From: Paraphaeosphaeria minitans
Lineage: Eukaryota > Ascomycota > Dothideomycetes > Pleosporales > Didymosphaeriaceae
Assembly: GCA_015832175.1 (NCBI GenBank)
Contig: WJXW01000002.1
Span: 4,154,001 to 4,218,000, forward strand
Length of the DNA stretch: 64,000 nucleotides
Reading direction: 5' to 3'
This document shows, piece by piece, positions 41,733 through 52,687 of this stretch; position 1 is the stretch's first letter, and each line of letters starts with the position of its first letter. The notes beneath the pieces were generated by a model. It made no database searches. It worked only from the letters and a program-made list of their open reading frames with translations, and had not been told where the DNA came from. The translations under genes and the position numbers were made by a program.

Positions 41733-42785
41733 GCCGACATTTCAATTGCGCTTCAATTACCGAATGACCTGATGAGCATCGTCACCACCAATCTCAGCTC
41801 CATCGACAGCAATGCCGCCCCAAACACCGCTGCAATGCTCCGTTGAAGCCTTTCCCTTCAGCACGCCTTCTCCCTGCAACTTCGTTCCATGGCCTTCCGT
41901 TCCCATCCCCAGCATTTGTATATTATCCAGCAACCACTGCGCAGAACGGGCGCGGTCGGGTTGCGTACCGTTCACCGCGCATCCCCGGGCTCCAACGTTG
42001 ACCCCCAACTCCGGAAGGAGTGAAGTGCCTGCGCACGCAGGCACGCCTCCGTTTACGTACAAAGAATCAAAACATTCCATTTCAATATGGCCATATCGTG
42101 CTCCGTGTTTGACTTGCGGTGCTGCGTATGCGCGTCGGGCGCCTTTTCAGGCTAAATTTCTAAACAGGCTGATGCGTGCATCGTGGAACCGCGCGCGACC
42201 GTGTTTGGCGTTTCTCGGGTGCTGACGCTTCAAGTATCTACCTATCATCCGCAGCAGAGGGGAATTGCTCGAGTCGGATGATTGGTGGCGATTCGCAATG
42301 CTTATAGAAGAGCGTGTGCGGTGGAACTTTACGTACTGGGGGGCGTGCGCTCAGGTTTTCATATAGGTAGGTAGGTAGGTACGGTAGGTAGCGCGTGCGC
42401 AATTTCAACCTTGTGGCGTCAATTGCGCTACCACGGCCTTTTACCTACAAGACAGAGACGATAGAAGTAATCGCGCGTTGGAATAATCTACCATCACGAG
42501 AGAGAGCAATTTTTTTTCGAACGATGGGAGGCTCGTCGAACAGTGTGGAAACCTGTACAATCAGTTCTTGCAACAATCACACGACCAACCCAATATGACG
42601 AAAAGTGGCGTTGTAGGTATCGTAGTGGAAGCTCGACGGCTATCATACATCATTATCTACTCTACATCGAAAATGCGCGAAGCTAAACTATTTACAACAC
42701 ATCTCCTCGCCATTACGAAATCATTACTCGTCTCATCTTAGATACTCTTTCTCTATCTCTTCGTTCGTTCGGCTCCACGGCACGC
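41733..42785. other. Convergent intergenic region
   Basis: No supported gene. It contains TAGG tracts (42366-42390). A 137-codon plus-strand frame (41812-42225) has no family resemblance. Confidence 0.4.
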
Positions 42786-44270
42786 TTACCCAGCCTGGTA
42801 CAGACCGAGCGCGACGACGTGCGGGTTGATCATGCTCAGATTGAACGGCGTGAGGAAGACATCGCTGTCGGTGATGGCGACGAAAGCGGTGCCGTTCAGC
42901 GCGGGGTCGCCCTCGTAGACCTCGCTCGCGGGCTGGTAGGTGTAGCCAGCGTTGTCGCCGGTGAGCGTCAGGGGGGTGTAAGTGAGGTTCAGCTGCGCCA
43001 CCCAGGCGACGAACTGCGGCTTGCCGGCCGAGGTCGACGTGAGGTACGAGTTGTTGGGGCCGACGGCGTGGCCGGGAGCGTCCCAGGTGAGGTTGACCTG
43101 CTTGCCGGGGAAAGAGAGGGGCTCGGAGCGGTTGCGCGAGATGGCGGGGCCGCAGGCGTAGCCGGTGGCGTTGAGGTTGACGCAGGACTCGTCGGCGGGG
43201 ATGGTGCTCTTGGAGGGGTCGGCTGTGCGGTTGCCTGTCACCTCGTAGTTGGCTGTGTCGTTGGGGGAGAAGCGGTTGGGGTTGGCCTGGTTGACGACGT
43301 GCAGCGCGGGGAAGTTCTGCCATGCGAGCCGCGTGGTGTTCTCCGGGCAGGAGCTAATGTACGGCGCGAGGTAGGACCACGCCCAGGACTGGGGGATGCC
43401 CGTCTCGAACCAGACGGGCATGGGGTGCAGACCGAGCATCTGGCGGAAGCTCATCTGCTGACGGGCCTCGGTGGCAATGGATTGGGAGAGAAGCTGGCCA
43501 ACCTCGCGGCTGTCGAGATGGTTGATGAAGCCCCAGACACCAGACTCGCCCCAGCGGGTAAGCTTCTGGTTGAAGTCGATGAACTCGCGGACGGTAGTGA
43601 AAGGGTAGTCGTAGGTGCACTGGGGCGCGGCGGACTCGCCGAGCATGTTGCTCAGAAGCGTTGCGTGGCCAGTTTCCTGGTTTGCCATGAAAGCAATGTA
43701 GGCGCGGTCCTCAGCAGTGAGGCCGGCATCGAGGAAGTCCTGGTCGGAGAAGACGGCGAGACCGTTGTTGAATAGGTCGAGCTCAATCCATTCTTGGTAC
43801 AGGCCAAGCTGGATCGACTCGTAGTCGAAATCGCTGTTGACCATGTAGCGGGGCTCAGTTCCATTGGTTCCGAGACCGCCAGCAGGTGTGTACGGAATGG
43901 GCGCAGGGTTCTGAAGCTTTCCATCGGCGTTGTAGTAGGTTGCCGTTGGGTTCGGGGGCAGAGGCGCAATGGCAGTGCCAATGGTCGTGGGTGCCTGCTC
44001 AGCTCCCGTGGTGGTGGCAGTGCCGGAGAAGGGACCGTGGCTGGTGGCACCAGTCACATCAGAGCTTCTCCGCGGGGGCGCAACGCTTCCGGGTGTGGTA
44101 AAAATAGCATTGACCTGAGAGTCGGGGCCAAAGGTTGATGCAGGTGCACCAGTGTCCTGGCTGACGGTGACGGGGAAGTCAGCATCGCTGTATCCAGGCA
44201 CCTGAGGCGCCGGAGCGGCAACAGCGAGCGCTGACAGAAGCGTCGTGGCGTATAAAGATTTGGTGAACAT
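42786..44270 (-). CDS. Rds1-like stress-response protein, ferritin-like domain
   Basis: Single exon, 494 residues, the usual length of the fungal Rds1 family (S. pombe rds1 responds to starvation, ammonium and heat). A signal peptide is visible (MFTKSLYATTLLSALAVAAP, cleavage near residue 18-20). After a Thr/Pro/Gly-rich linker the ferritin-like helical domain occupies about residues 148-320: YESIQLGLYQEWIELDLFNN, then AYIAFMANQETGHATLLSNM, then IATEARQQMSFRQMLGLHPM. The paired E...E..H-type residues (QETGHA; TEARQQ) suggest a possible metal site. The C-terminal part is beta-rich with many NxS/T sites, fitting secretion or the cell wall. Enzymatic activity is not known. The opposite strand is open for 318 codons as a by-product of GC-rich third positions. 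Confidence 0.9.
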   Translation of the reverse strand: MFTKSLYATTLLSALAVAAPAPQVPGYSDADFPVTVSQDTGAPASTFGPDSQVNAIFTTPGSVAPPRRSSDVTGATSHGPFSGTATTTGAEQAPTTIGTAIAPLPPNPTATYYNADGKLQNPAPIPYTPAGGLGTNGTEPRYMVNSDFDYESIQLGLYQEWIELDLFNNGLAVFSDQDFLDAGLTAEDRAYIAFMANQETGHATLLSNMLGESAAPQCTYDYPFTTVREFIDFNQKLTRWGESGVWGFINHLDSREVGQLLSQSIATEARQQMSFRQMLGLHPMPVWFETGIPQSWAWSYLAPYISSCPENTTRLAWQNFPALHVVNQANPNRFSPNDTANYEVTGNRTADPSKSTIPADESCVNLNATGYACGPAISRNRSEPLSFPGKQVNLTWDAPGHAVGPNNSYLTSTSAGKPQFVAWVAQLNLTYTPLTLTGDNAGYTYQPASEVYEGDPALNGTAFVAITDSDVFLTPFNLSMINPHVVALGLYQAG

Positions 44271-45226
44271 CTTCGCACTGGGTCAAGTCGGGTGATGTTG
44301 CACTAGAACTGGGACAGCACCACTGTTATATGCGGTCAGTATCGACTCCTCCATCTGCAGGGTTTTCGTCGTTAACGCGTAATGGTGGCCTAGTCTCTTG
44401 CTTGACCAGTCTCTAATAAAGAATGACTTCATGACATGCTCGAGGCGGATCAACCGGCAGCAGCTTTCGGGAGACCTCAGATGGACGCCACGGCAACGGC
44501 CCTACAGCACGGAAAGACCAGTACCAATGCGTGGAGGCGGATCGCCGGAGTAAAGTAACGGACGAATCAGATTCGGAGCGCGTTTACTTGAGTTGGGCGA
44601 TTGGGAGCCGCTGTGGGGACGCGTGGGCTTGCGGTCAGTGTTCACGTCGTGATGTAGGCATGACCACACGACTAGTGAAATGCACTGTGGCAAGCATCAA
44701 GGCAGTAGTCTGCATATCGACTAGTCAGCCGAGAACATTGACAATCAGGTCATGGCAACAACGCACTCGCCACGAGTCTTTGTAAAGAGAACCAATCTGG
44801 TTTCCGTAGGTTAAAAAAGGTCCCGCGGAGGCTCAACTTGGCCAAAAATCCCCTGGTGCCTGAACATCTGCCACCCAAGAAAGGCATCGATCCATCACTC
44901 AACTCGAGCACTGCATGCTAATAAAACCGGGAATTCAACATTTCGATATTGGACGACTCGCGGGCTGAGATCAACAAGATGTGATCATCGGCTTGCGCAG
45001 AAGTGACGTTCGGAAGCTTTCGCACGCTAAACTTAAAGTATCGATGACGGAATCAGAACACGCAAACACTTTTGAGGCAAACGACACGACAACCATGGGC
45101 GTGGGTTTCCGTTGCACGTGCGACTGTGCGATCTCGTTTTCTTGACCACGAACTATGTGTGGCATTGGCCATTCGCGAGATTCCTCTCTCACCTACATCA
45201 CGAATGCGCTCAACGCGCGTACAATC
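44271..45226. other. Intergenic region, no gene seen
   Basis: Promoter side of the Rds1-like gene and 3' side of the Trm1 gene. TATA-like TATAAAGA lies inside the Rds1 coding start region only. No repeats of note. Confidence 0.4.
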
Positions 45227-47381
45227 CTACTTTGCGCGCGACATGGGACCCCAGTTCTCGCGTGGAGCGACCTGGTAGCGCACATATTTCCCTCGATCCT
45301 GGTCCTTGCCGAGTCTCTCGTCGAACCGGACACCGTACTGGACACCCAGGTAGGATGGGCCATCAGTTGAGTCGCCTTTCGTTCCCAATATGTCGCCGTT
45401 CTCCCCCGAGCTATTCGGCTCCGTGCTCCCTGTTGCAATGTTCTGACCAGGAGCCGCTGGCAAGTTTGCTGCCGGTGTGTCGGCCTCCGCGGCAGCAGAT
45501 GCGGAATCTCTCTGTTTCTGTTCAGTTGATGCTTTTAGATGCGCGCTGCCTTTCGACATGATGGCGTGGCCAGCGCTCGTCTGCTTGAGAGCGTTTTTCA
45601 ATGGCGCCTTTTGGCGAACCCATTCAAGCATTACATGCCAAACATCCTTCCACGATGCGTCCGTCTTTATGGAACCAGGTCGACAGTGGCTCATGGTCAC
45701 TCTGAATCCGGCGTGCCGAAGCGCACCTCGTACGGCTGCGGTGGGTGGAGCTGAGCAGTGAATAACCCTAGACAACGCACTGGTCGTCGTGAAGAACGGG
45801 TGGTGATCCAAAACCGCTGGATCCGCTTTTGGAATCAGTGGATCTAGTTTCTCAGGCTCTTTGCTTTTGCTGGCTCTGTCTTCAACACCAAAAGTTATCT
45901 CTTCCAGCGCCGTGTGGAGCATGCCCTCGATGCGGTCCATGGTAGGGTATATCTCACGATCCGCACTCTTCAATTGTGCGAGAACGCGCTTGATGAATTC
46001 GGGGTTGTGTAGAGGGCCGCCGTACATTGGACCAGACAGCTGCTGTCGTTAGCAAGTACGTTCAGAACTCGATCATTGCGCCTACATGTGTTTTGAACCC
46101 ACAATGCTCGCAGTGTTCATCTGCAGATGGGCCATGGGCAAAGCCATGTTTGTAAAAGGTGCTGTTGTTCTTCGCCTTCTGTTCCCTATGCCGAGCCAGA
46201 AACTGCGTTCTCCATGCACCACAACCGGCATCACAATGGTATACAAGCATGGTCTTGCCAGCAAGGAACTTGACATCATTGGGGGACTTTCGCACCCTTA
46301 CAAAAACTCTGATGTAGTAGTCAATGGAAAGGGATAGGAGGGGTTCTATAGCCATGCCATATCTCCCAGCCGATTGCGCGATAGCATGCAAGATCAGCCG
46401 GAGACCACCCTCATGACAGGAATCGCCGGTCAACGGTAAGCCGCCGTATAAGGAGAATGTCTTCTCTAGGTAGCCATGGGAAGCGAAGATGGCAGAATCC
46501 GTACAGGTAACACAAAGTAGGCCGTCGTCGTTGATGGCTTGTATGGCCGAATCTATGAATGGAGACGCGGTTCCATATGGATCCAGATCAATCACGTCGT
46601 ACCCTTTTCTGTCACAGAAACTATACATGTAGGCGATCGCATTGCCTGTATGTGCTTGGATCTTGCCCTCGAGCTTGTTATGCTTGACGTTGAGCGCGAT
46701 AGACTGCGTGGCCTTCTCCGACATGTCGTTTGCTGTGACCGAGGTTGCGAAAGGAATTTCATTTGCATATCGCAGCGCACGAAGGCCGGTCGCAGATAGA
46801 GCGTCTAGAATGGTGAAAGGTGGTCTCCAGGTAGTTTGCTCGAGGAGCTTCTCGGTTTCTGTGGCGGCCCTGCCTGTATCCTCGACACCCGTCATGGCGG
46901 TATCCGCGCCCTCCTGCACGCTCCTTTTCCGCTTTGCTGCCGACTCTTCCGCATCTGCGACCGCCTCGGTATCGCCCAGCTTCCTCTTGTTCGCAGCAGC
47001 ACCGTCGGTTGGTGCTACGGAGGCCTCTGCAGCTGGTTCGTCCCGAGGTCCGCCCTTTTGCTCTGTTTTCTTCTTCCTCTTGTCCGCTTTCTTCTTCTGC
47101 TGCTCGTGCCGTTCCTGCTTCCGCAAGATGGAGTCCTCGCCGAAGGTTTTGATCGCCAGCACGCTCAGATCGCGATTGAACTGCTGGATCGGATTGTAAA
47201 AGACTTGTTGCTTCTGTGTATCCTCTTTGGACAGGTTCGGGTCCAATGAGGTGGGTGTGTCGTGGGGCACGAGGATGTGCGCAAGTCCCTCTTTGATCGT
47301 GGTGTATTCTTTCCCTCCGTGTTGGACGCTTTGCCCCACCCGAGGGGGGGCATCAATCGATATAAACTGCATCTCAGCCAT
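45227..47381 (-). CDS. trm1: tRNA (guanine26-N2)-dimethyltransferase Trm1
   Basis: Trm1 adds two methyl groups to G26 of nuclear and mitochondrial tRNAs. Exons 47381-46086 and 46039-45227 (46-nt intron with GCTAAC branch site) encode 702 residues. Family markers: FYNPIQQFNRDLSVLAIKTF near residue 60, the SAM-binding ILDALSATGLRALRYANEIP, DLDPYGTASPFIDSAIQAI (the DPFG-type catalytic region), CTDSAIFASHGYLEKTFSLY, and a Cys cluster CDAGCG...CEHCGFKTH that continues over the intron as LSGPMYGGPLHN. An inserted low-complexity Lys/Glu region (about 90-170, KKKADKRKKKTEQ) and the Ala/Ser-rich C-terminus are disordered and may carry nuclear targeting. No lesions. Confidence 0.95.
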
Positions 47382-47990
47382 CTTAGTAGGTGTGCTGCTA
47401 GGTAATTGTACGTTCGAGGGTGGGGTAATGTGTATGGCGCGTCGTAGAGGGCTATCGATGACCCATCGGCGGAAGGTTCGGCGGGCTGGTAGCGCACATA
47501 GGGCGGACGGCCGGATCAGATGCGCGGCCAGCTTTAGCTAGCCTGTGTACACGCGAAAAGCAGACGCGCCTGGGAAAAAGTATTAAGAGATCGCAAAGTT
47601 GGAATTCTGTGCAATCGCGAAGCTCCAAAGCTTTTTGGAGCAAAATTAAGCTTAAATTTAGTGTCTTGGCACGAAGGGTCTCACATTGTCCCGCGACCCA
47701 TCCAGGTTCAGAATGGCGTGTCTAGAACCTGCATTAAAGGTCTATAACACTACTTACCTATCAGTTGTCGAATAATAAATCAAAGGTATTGAGAGCGGTG
47801 CGGGTTGAAAGAGTCATGGCCAATGGCTTGCCCCAAGCGACGCCTCCGATCCATCAATACGACAGTTGCCTGGAACAGCCCCCTTGGCAACACATAAAGG
47901 CTAACAAGAACCCGTCCATTCGCCATCGTGGTGTTAATCGTTGGGGTTTTGTTTTCAAATCAACGTCTCGCCCAAAATACATTGTAAGCC
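47382..47990. promoter_or_regulatory. Bidirectional promoter, trm1 and conserved membrane protein gene
   Basis: 609 bases between divergent starts, becoming AT-rich around 47570-47790. No further element is recognised. Confidence 0.45.
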
Positions 47991-49245
47991 ATGGGTAAAG
48001 CGCAGCCAACGCCTGCCCCTTATCGGGACGATCCGGAAGCCGTCTCGCTGCACACAACTCCCGAGGACTACGAGTATGACGATGCGCCTGAAGCAGGCCT
48101 ACCTCCGTCGTATGCGGATAGTCAAGGCTCGAGCTCTGTCACCGACACTGCGCCCGTGATACGCCACATTACTCCCACGGCACGGACCGACCATTCGAAC
48201 CGGTGGTCGCTCAAGAATGGGAAGCCGCAAGTGCCAGAGACGCGAACATACAGCAATCCGAGGTACGACACCGATCCAGTTGTCCTCGAGGAGACAGTGC
48301 GCAGACTGGCCTCGGAGCCTCCGTACCCATTGGTCTATCTCATGGGAACACACAGGGATACGGTCAAGCGGGCCGACAAGACGGAGACTAAAGATGTCAC
48401 CGACTTCCGGATCGTGATGGACCTCCAGCACCACATAAGAAGAGCGGGGATGACTCTGAAGACGGTGGAAAATGATGAGAAAACGCATCGGGGAAGCATA
48501 AACAAGTGTCGCGCACCTGGTTACAAACAGGACATCGAAGTTTGCGCCCCGAAACCGGAACTCAGGGAGTGGTGTCACCGTTACTGTGCCTCGCCCAGCA
48601 TGCTGAGGATATTCCGTCTGCGCCGGGTTGTATGTATTCCAGGACACGCGTATTTAGCTGAACTGACCCATGTAGGTGACTGGCTTTGATGAAGAATACC
48701 TCAAGCAGCGTCTCGAAGGTCTGATCCGCAGCACCAACTACCGTGGTCATATCAGTGTGACTTTCCCAGTGGAAAACAAGAACGTCGATCTGTACACGTC
48801 AAACCGTATCAATCAGTGGCGCGTAACGAGATGGATCCGCTGGGTATTTTACCTGACTTCCCTCTGGATTTTCTCTTGGCCTGCGCTCTTCTTCGCCACC
48901 AAGCGCTACGCAGTCATCAAGGCGGAATGGCCATGGTCAACGACTAACAGCGAAGGCATTAAGCAATACTCTTCAATCAGCGAGGAGCAGTGGTTCCAGG
49001 AATGGCACGTGGGCATCAGACGCCTTGTCTTGGATCGCTACCAATGCGATGCGAGCGAGGAAGTCTTACGTGGCGTCATCGCGCGACCCGAAGACTCACC
49101 TACGCCGGGCTCGATCCGTACCGGCCATGAAGGAGTGGATTCGACTGTCAATCTGCTTACGCAAGGCTTTCAAGTCGCTCGTGCTCTCTCGAATGGGGGC
49201 AACCTGGGACGCGGGATTCAAGGAGGCTGGGGTTACGATACTTAG
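47991..49245 (+). CDS. Conserved fungal membrane protein of unknown function
   Basis: Exons 47991-48629 and 48676-49245 (46-nt intron, GTATGT...GTAG) encode 402 residues. The N-terminus is disordered (PPSYADSQG, a possible PY motif for ubiquitin ligase binding). A folded region follows with VRRLASEPPYPLVYLMGTHR and, later, WCHRYCASPSMLRIFRLRRV, then after the intron VTGFDEEYLKQRLEGLIRST and YRGHISVTFPVENKNVDLYT. One clear hydrophobic segment is RWVFYLTSLWIFSWPALFFA (about residues 255-275), followed by the sequence ATKRYAVIKAEWPWS. I have the impression of a widely conserved ascomycete family but cannot name it; a membrane-bound scaffold or enzyme are both possible. Confidence 0.82.
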
Positions 49246-50455
49246 AGGGGCAGCGAGATGATCACCCATTCCTGCTGCGAGTTCTTGTGATAATTCATTG
49301 CTCATTGTTTTTATCAGAAAAACTTGGAACGGGAATAGCGATTCCCGATGCAGTCATCATTGCGGAACGTTGAAGATGTTCTATTCTGTCCTGCGATGCG
49401 AAATGGTATTGACTGGTCCAGTGCATCCTATCCGCATCCTTCTTCGTCCCTTGCAACCTTTCCTGTTTTGTACGAATGAGGATTGTCATCTTTTTGAAAG
49501 ATGTTTATAGCCATAAAAGTGGCGATGCATTCGCTGGACGATCATTACTAGACCAATCTCACCCACTACCGTGGCCCCACAAAAACCCACCTCTGCCTGC
49601 AGATTCTATAGGTTGACGTCTCAGTAAGCACAAACAATGAGAGACGAAGATATGTTTCGAGGGATGCTACCTCCTGTCGGTGTTGGCGAAATAATCTTAC
49701 CATTACTTTTCATCGCGCATGCCGCCCTGTCCTTCCTCCCGGCGGGTTTAACATGCTCGCTGAATCGTACGGTAAGCATACGCGGATGGTGCCGGCTAAA
49801 AATACCTCGCCCCACACGTCAAGGCGCAGCAACCAGCACAACATCAGCACTGAATTCTAGGGCAAGAGATCTGCAAAAGTCATCCTATCACAACTCCTGC
49901 AGGCAATGATCAGGCTAGTGTGATGTTGATTTCTGCCTCAAATGGCCGATAGCTCAGCATCTGAGCTCCCAATCCCCAATATATTCTCGTTGTACAACGC
50001 TGCATGCTTTGCAACCATTCCCGAACAGCCGTCACCAATCCATGTATGTCAATTATCGAGAGTCTGATTCAGGACATTCAGGTGAAACATGCCTGTCCAA
50101 AACAGCAAACCGTTGCACCAGGGGCCTCCCACTACTCTGGATACACACGCTAAGCGGGCCGAGCATAGTGTAGTACAGTAGTTTTAGCCTCGCATGCCGG
50201 ACTGGAGCGGGGAAGCTAGTACCTAGGTCACGATGCTATACACCCCATCCTCTGAGCCACTTTGAGCATCCACTTTATTTACTGCAGCGCCACAGACCAT
50301 GTGCTGTAGGTATATAAGTCGGAGAAAGGGCCCGTCGGATACATCGCATCACAACCCATCACTCCACGAACTTTACATTCAACAACGACTACAAACCCGA
50401 CCGCCTCCAGACATATCAATAACCCATTCTTCCAAATACCAACTCCATCAACAAC
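49246..50455. other. Intergenic region
   Basis: No supported gene. A 90-codon plus-strand frame at 49637-49909 contains a hydrophobic stretch and is followed by a GTAAGC donor-like site, but has no partner exon that I could find. The last ~100 bases form an A/C-rich leader before the secreted protein gene. Confidence 0.4.
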
Positions 50456-50885
50456 ATGCAGCTCATCGCCACCACCCTCCTTGCCCTCATCGGCGCCGCC
50501 TCTGCCGCCCCAGCGCACAACATCCGAGCCCCCGGCAACATCACCATTACCTTCTACCCGGAGGCCAACCTCGGCGGTGAACCCACCGTCGTCTCCAACG
50601 TCGCCAGCAACCAATGCCAGCAAGTACCCGAAGGTGTCACCGTCGGTAGCGCCAAAATCGCTCCTGGCGCGCTCTGCCGTTTGACCTAGTAAGTCCATCC
50701 ACGATCCACCCTCGAAATATAAAAAAACGGTTCAAGATCATGAGCACGGACTGACACGATTCTGTAGCTCCGCCCCGACATGCACGCTGCACGGCGATGT
50801 CTTCGTGTTCCCGGACACCCCTGCGGAGGACTTGACGAGCGAGACCGTGACGAGCTTTTTGTGCCAGACATGCACCGGGTGCTGA
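50456..50885 (+). CDS. Small secreted cysteine-rich protein, possible beta/gamma-crystallin-like fold
   Basis: Exons 50456-50688 and 50768-50885 (79-nt intron, GTAAGT...CTGTAG) encode 116 residues. A signal peptide is clear (MQLIATTLLALIGAASAAPA, cleavage near residue 18). The mature part has six cysteines, ending CQTCTGC. The segment ITFYPEANLGGEPTVVSNVA, followed by a conserved-looking GSAKIAPGALCRLTY, resembles one Greek-key motif of beta/gamma-crystallins (F/Y-x5-G pattern with later S), seen in some secreted fungal proteins; this is inference. Small size, signal peptide and paired cysteines fit an effector or antimicrobial-type protein, with no evidence for a target. It stands alone between two gene-poor stretches and close to a pseudogene. 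Confidence 0.82.
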
Positions 50886-51255
50886 GTAGGAAGAGTTGAG
50901 CGAGGAATGATGTGAAAGCACTTTAGCGATGCATTTGTTGGAGTCGACTATTTGCGGTGCGCGCAGCAATGGTGTTGACGACGCTCATTAATTACAGTAG
51001 TCTTTTACACGCTCCTTAGGTAGCAATGATAACATGGAGACTGAGAGTATATGGCAATTGAGCACTTCCATCCACCATTAAGCTACATTGGCCGACAACT
51101 AACAGCATAATATTTGTATTTGTGGACACTATCGATGAGTTAATAGGTTGTAAGTCCACGGTCGTGATCTACCTGTAATGGGTGACTACAGGATTAGCTG
51201 CGCGCTGTGAATTCATTGTTTATTGTAGGCACTCTTGAACCGTGTCCCAAACTGT
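50886..51255. other. Intergenic region, no gene seen
   Basis: AT-richer than the neighbours. It separates the secreted protein gene from the 3' end of the NmrA-like pseudogene. Confidence 0.4.
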
Positions 51256-52251
51256 TTATATTACATGCTTTGACGTGTTCCGAAAGACATTGTCAGCTAT
51301 GATACGCTCATAATTACCCTCCCTCGGCACAGCCGTAATTTTGTTGTTTTCCAAGAATGGTCGGAATGTTGTAAAATGAACTCCATGGCTCATGACGTCG
51401 TCCATATCTGCTACCCCTTCCAAATTTCTCATCAGTCGTTGCCCAAACAACGAACAGATTGCATGCTTCCTTCTCATTCTCTTCCTTCGTGCGATGGTGC
51501 ACGTCAATGTTTTTTGCCAGATGCTCTCTCGATCTTGGAAATGATACCCGCCACAGTAATCTCCTCGCTTACAATGCTCACAGTACTTGTCGGATTGGTT
51601 GCATGCGTGAGCAGTGAAAGCACTGATGTCGTTAGGATCACACTACATATGCGCAAGTCCGGAGTGTGGCTGCTGATAAAATTGCCGTCTGATAGGCCTG
51701 GATACATCATGTCGTCGATAAGTGGCAGAGTGATGTTGGTATTGAACCATCCAGGTCAGAGCCGTCCAGGGAACGCCACACTCGCTGACATGCTTTGCGA
51801 CTGCAATCTTCTTAGCGACCGAGGGCGCGATCATGGATTTCCGAATACTTGCTCGACGTTGGAGTGGCTTAGTCTGGCCTGGGTGGAGACGGCAATGTGC
51901 TGCACGCCGGCGGCTTTGGCGACATTGGGCAGCATGCGAGCCTCGCGGTTTTCGGAATCATCTTTCCAGGTGGGCATTCGGGTGAGAAATTCAGCGTTGC
52001 AGCCTCAACTCTAGGAGAGTTCAGTAGATGAAACTGTAGTAGACGAGTGTTGTAATAACTTACGATGCTGCATCATCAAGACTTCCTGTGTGCAGAGACA
52101 CCGAGTCGGCAAAACCCTTGAGCGCAACAGCGCGCTCAGCAGAAGGGTCTGAAACGAAGGCATCGACGTTCCATCCTGATTTTGCGAGGTGCTTGACCGT
52201 GTCCTTCCTTCGAGATCCTGTCGCTCGGATGACGAGAGGTGATTTGGACAT
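51256..52251 (-). pseudogene. NmrA-like NAD(P)-binding protein, multiply frameshifted
   Basis: From ATG at 52251 the minus strand reads SPLVIRATGSRRKDTVKHLA and VSLHTGSLDDAAS, then a GTAAGT donor. After that the NmrA/isoflavone-reductase-like family sequence continues in pieces in changing frames: AEFLTRMPTWKDDSENREAR and AAGVQHIAVSTQARL; IAPSVAKKIAVAKHVSECGV; GWFNTNITLPLIDD and MYPGLSDGNFISSH; VSIVSEEITVAGIISKIERA; RTKEENEKEACNLF; and DMDDVMSHGVHFTTFRPFLE. At least four frame changes are required, with TGA codons in between. The N-terminal GxxGxxG dinucleotide motif is also altered (ATGSRRKD). The order and completeness of the pieces show decay of a once full-length gene. Intact relatives are NADPH sensors or reductases. 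Confidence 0.85.
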
Positions 52252-52687
52252 GGTGAAGATGAAGTAGGAGGAGTGAATAAACATGTAAAGCTGGTTAGTG
52301 TAGAACGCTTTGGGAACCGAATCCTGTATTTCTCTTTCATGTGCAGGTGATGTCTGCTTGTATGACTTCTACGCCATGGGAATCCGTCCGCATACTTAGC
52401 GAAATATGCATCCCACAGGTATAGGTAAACGGTGATCCACACTGCCGCACTTGTCATTCAGAGATCCGTGGAAGCCCGCAGCCATCCACCGCGCAACTTA
52501 TCGACAAAGCGAACGACGAATACGCGTAGTGCTCAGAGGACTACATATTGTTCTCCTGGCAGCAACGATGAAAGGAGGAAGGTGGAGGGAGGCTTCCCGA
52601 AGCTGATTAGTCGACATGCAGCTTACAAATGCAAGCACCCAAGTCTTTTGGTCTAAACCAAATATCGCCCACTTCCATCTTTCCATC
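52252..52687. promoter_or_regulatory. Divergent region between NmrA-like pseudogene and Zn2Cys6 gene
   Basis: 436 bases between the two start codons, which face away from each other. No element is recognised. Confidence 0.4.

Noticed and set aside
42819..43775. 318-codon open frame on the plus strand opposite the Rds1-like gene
   Set aside because: It is exactly antisense to a clear ferritin-like protein; GC-rich third positions on the minus strand suppress stops on the plus strand. Its translation has no family resemblance.
49637..49909. 90-codon frame with a hydrophobic stretch and a following GTAAGC
   Set aside because: No partner exon or family match; insufficient to call a gene.
51376..52014. 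212-codon plus-strand frame
   Set aside because: It lies opposite the NmrA-like pseudogene, whose family sequence is recognisable on the minus strand in several frames.
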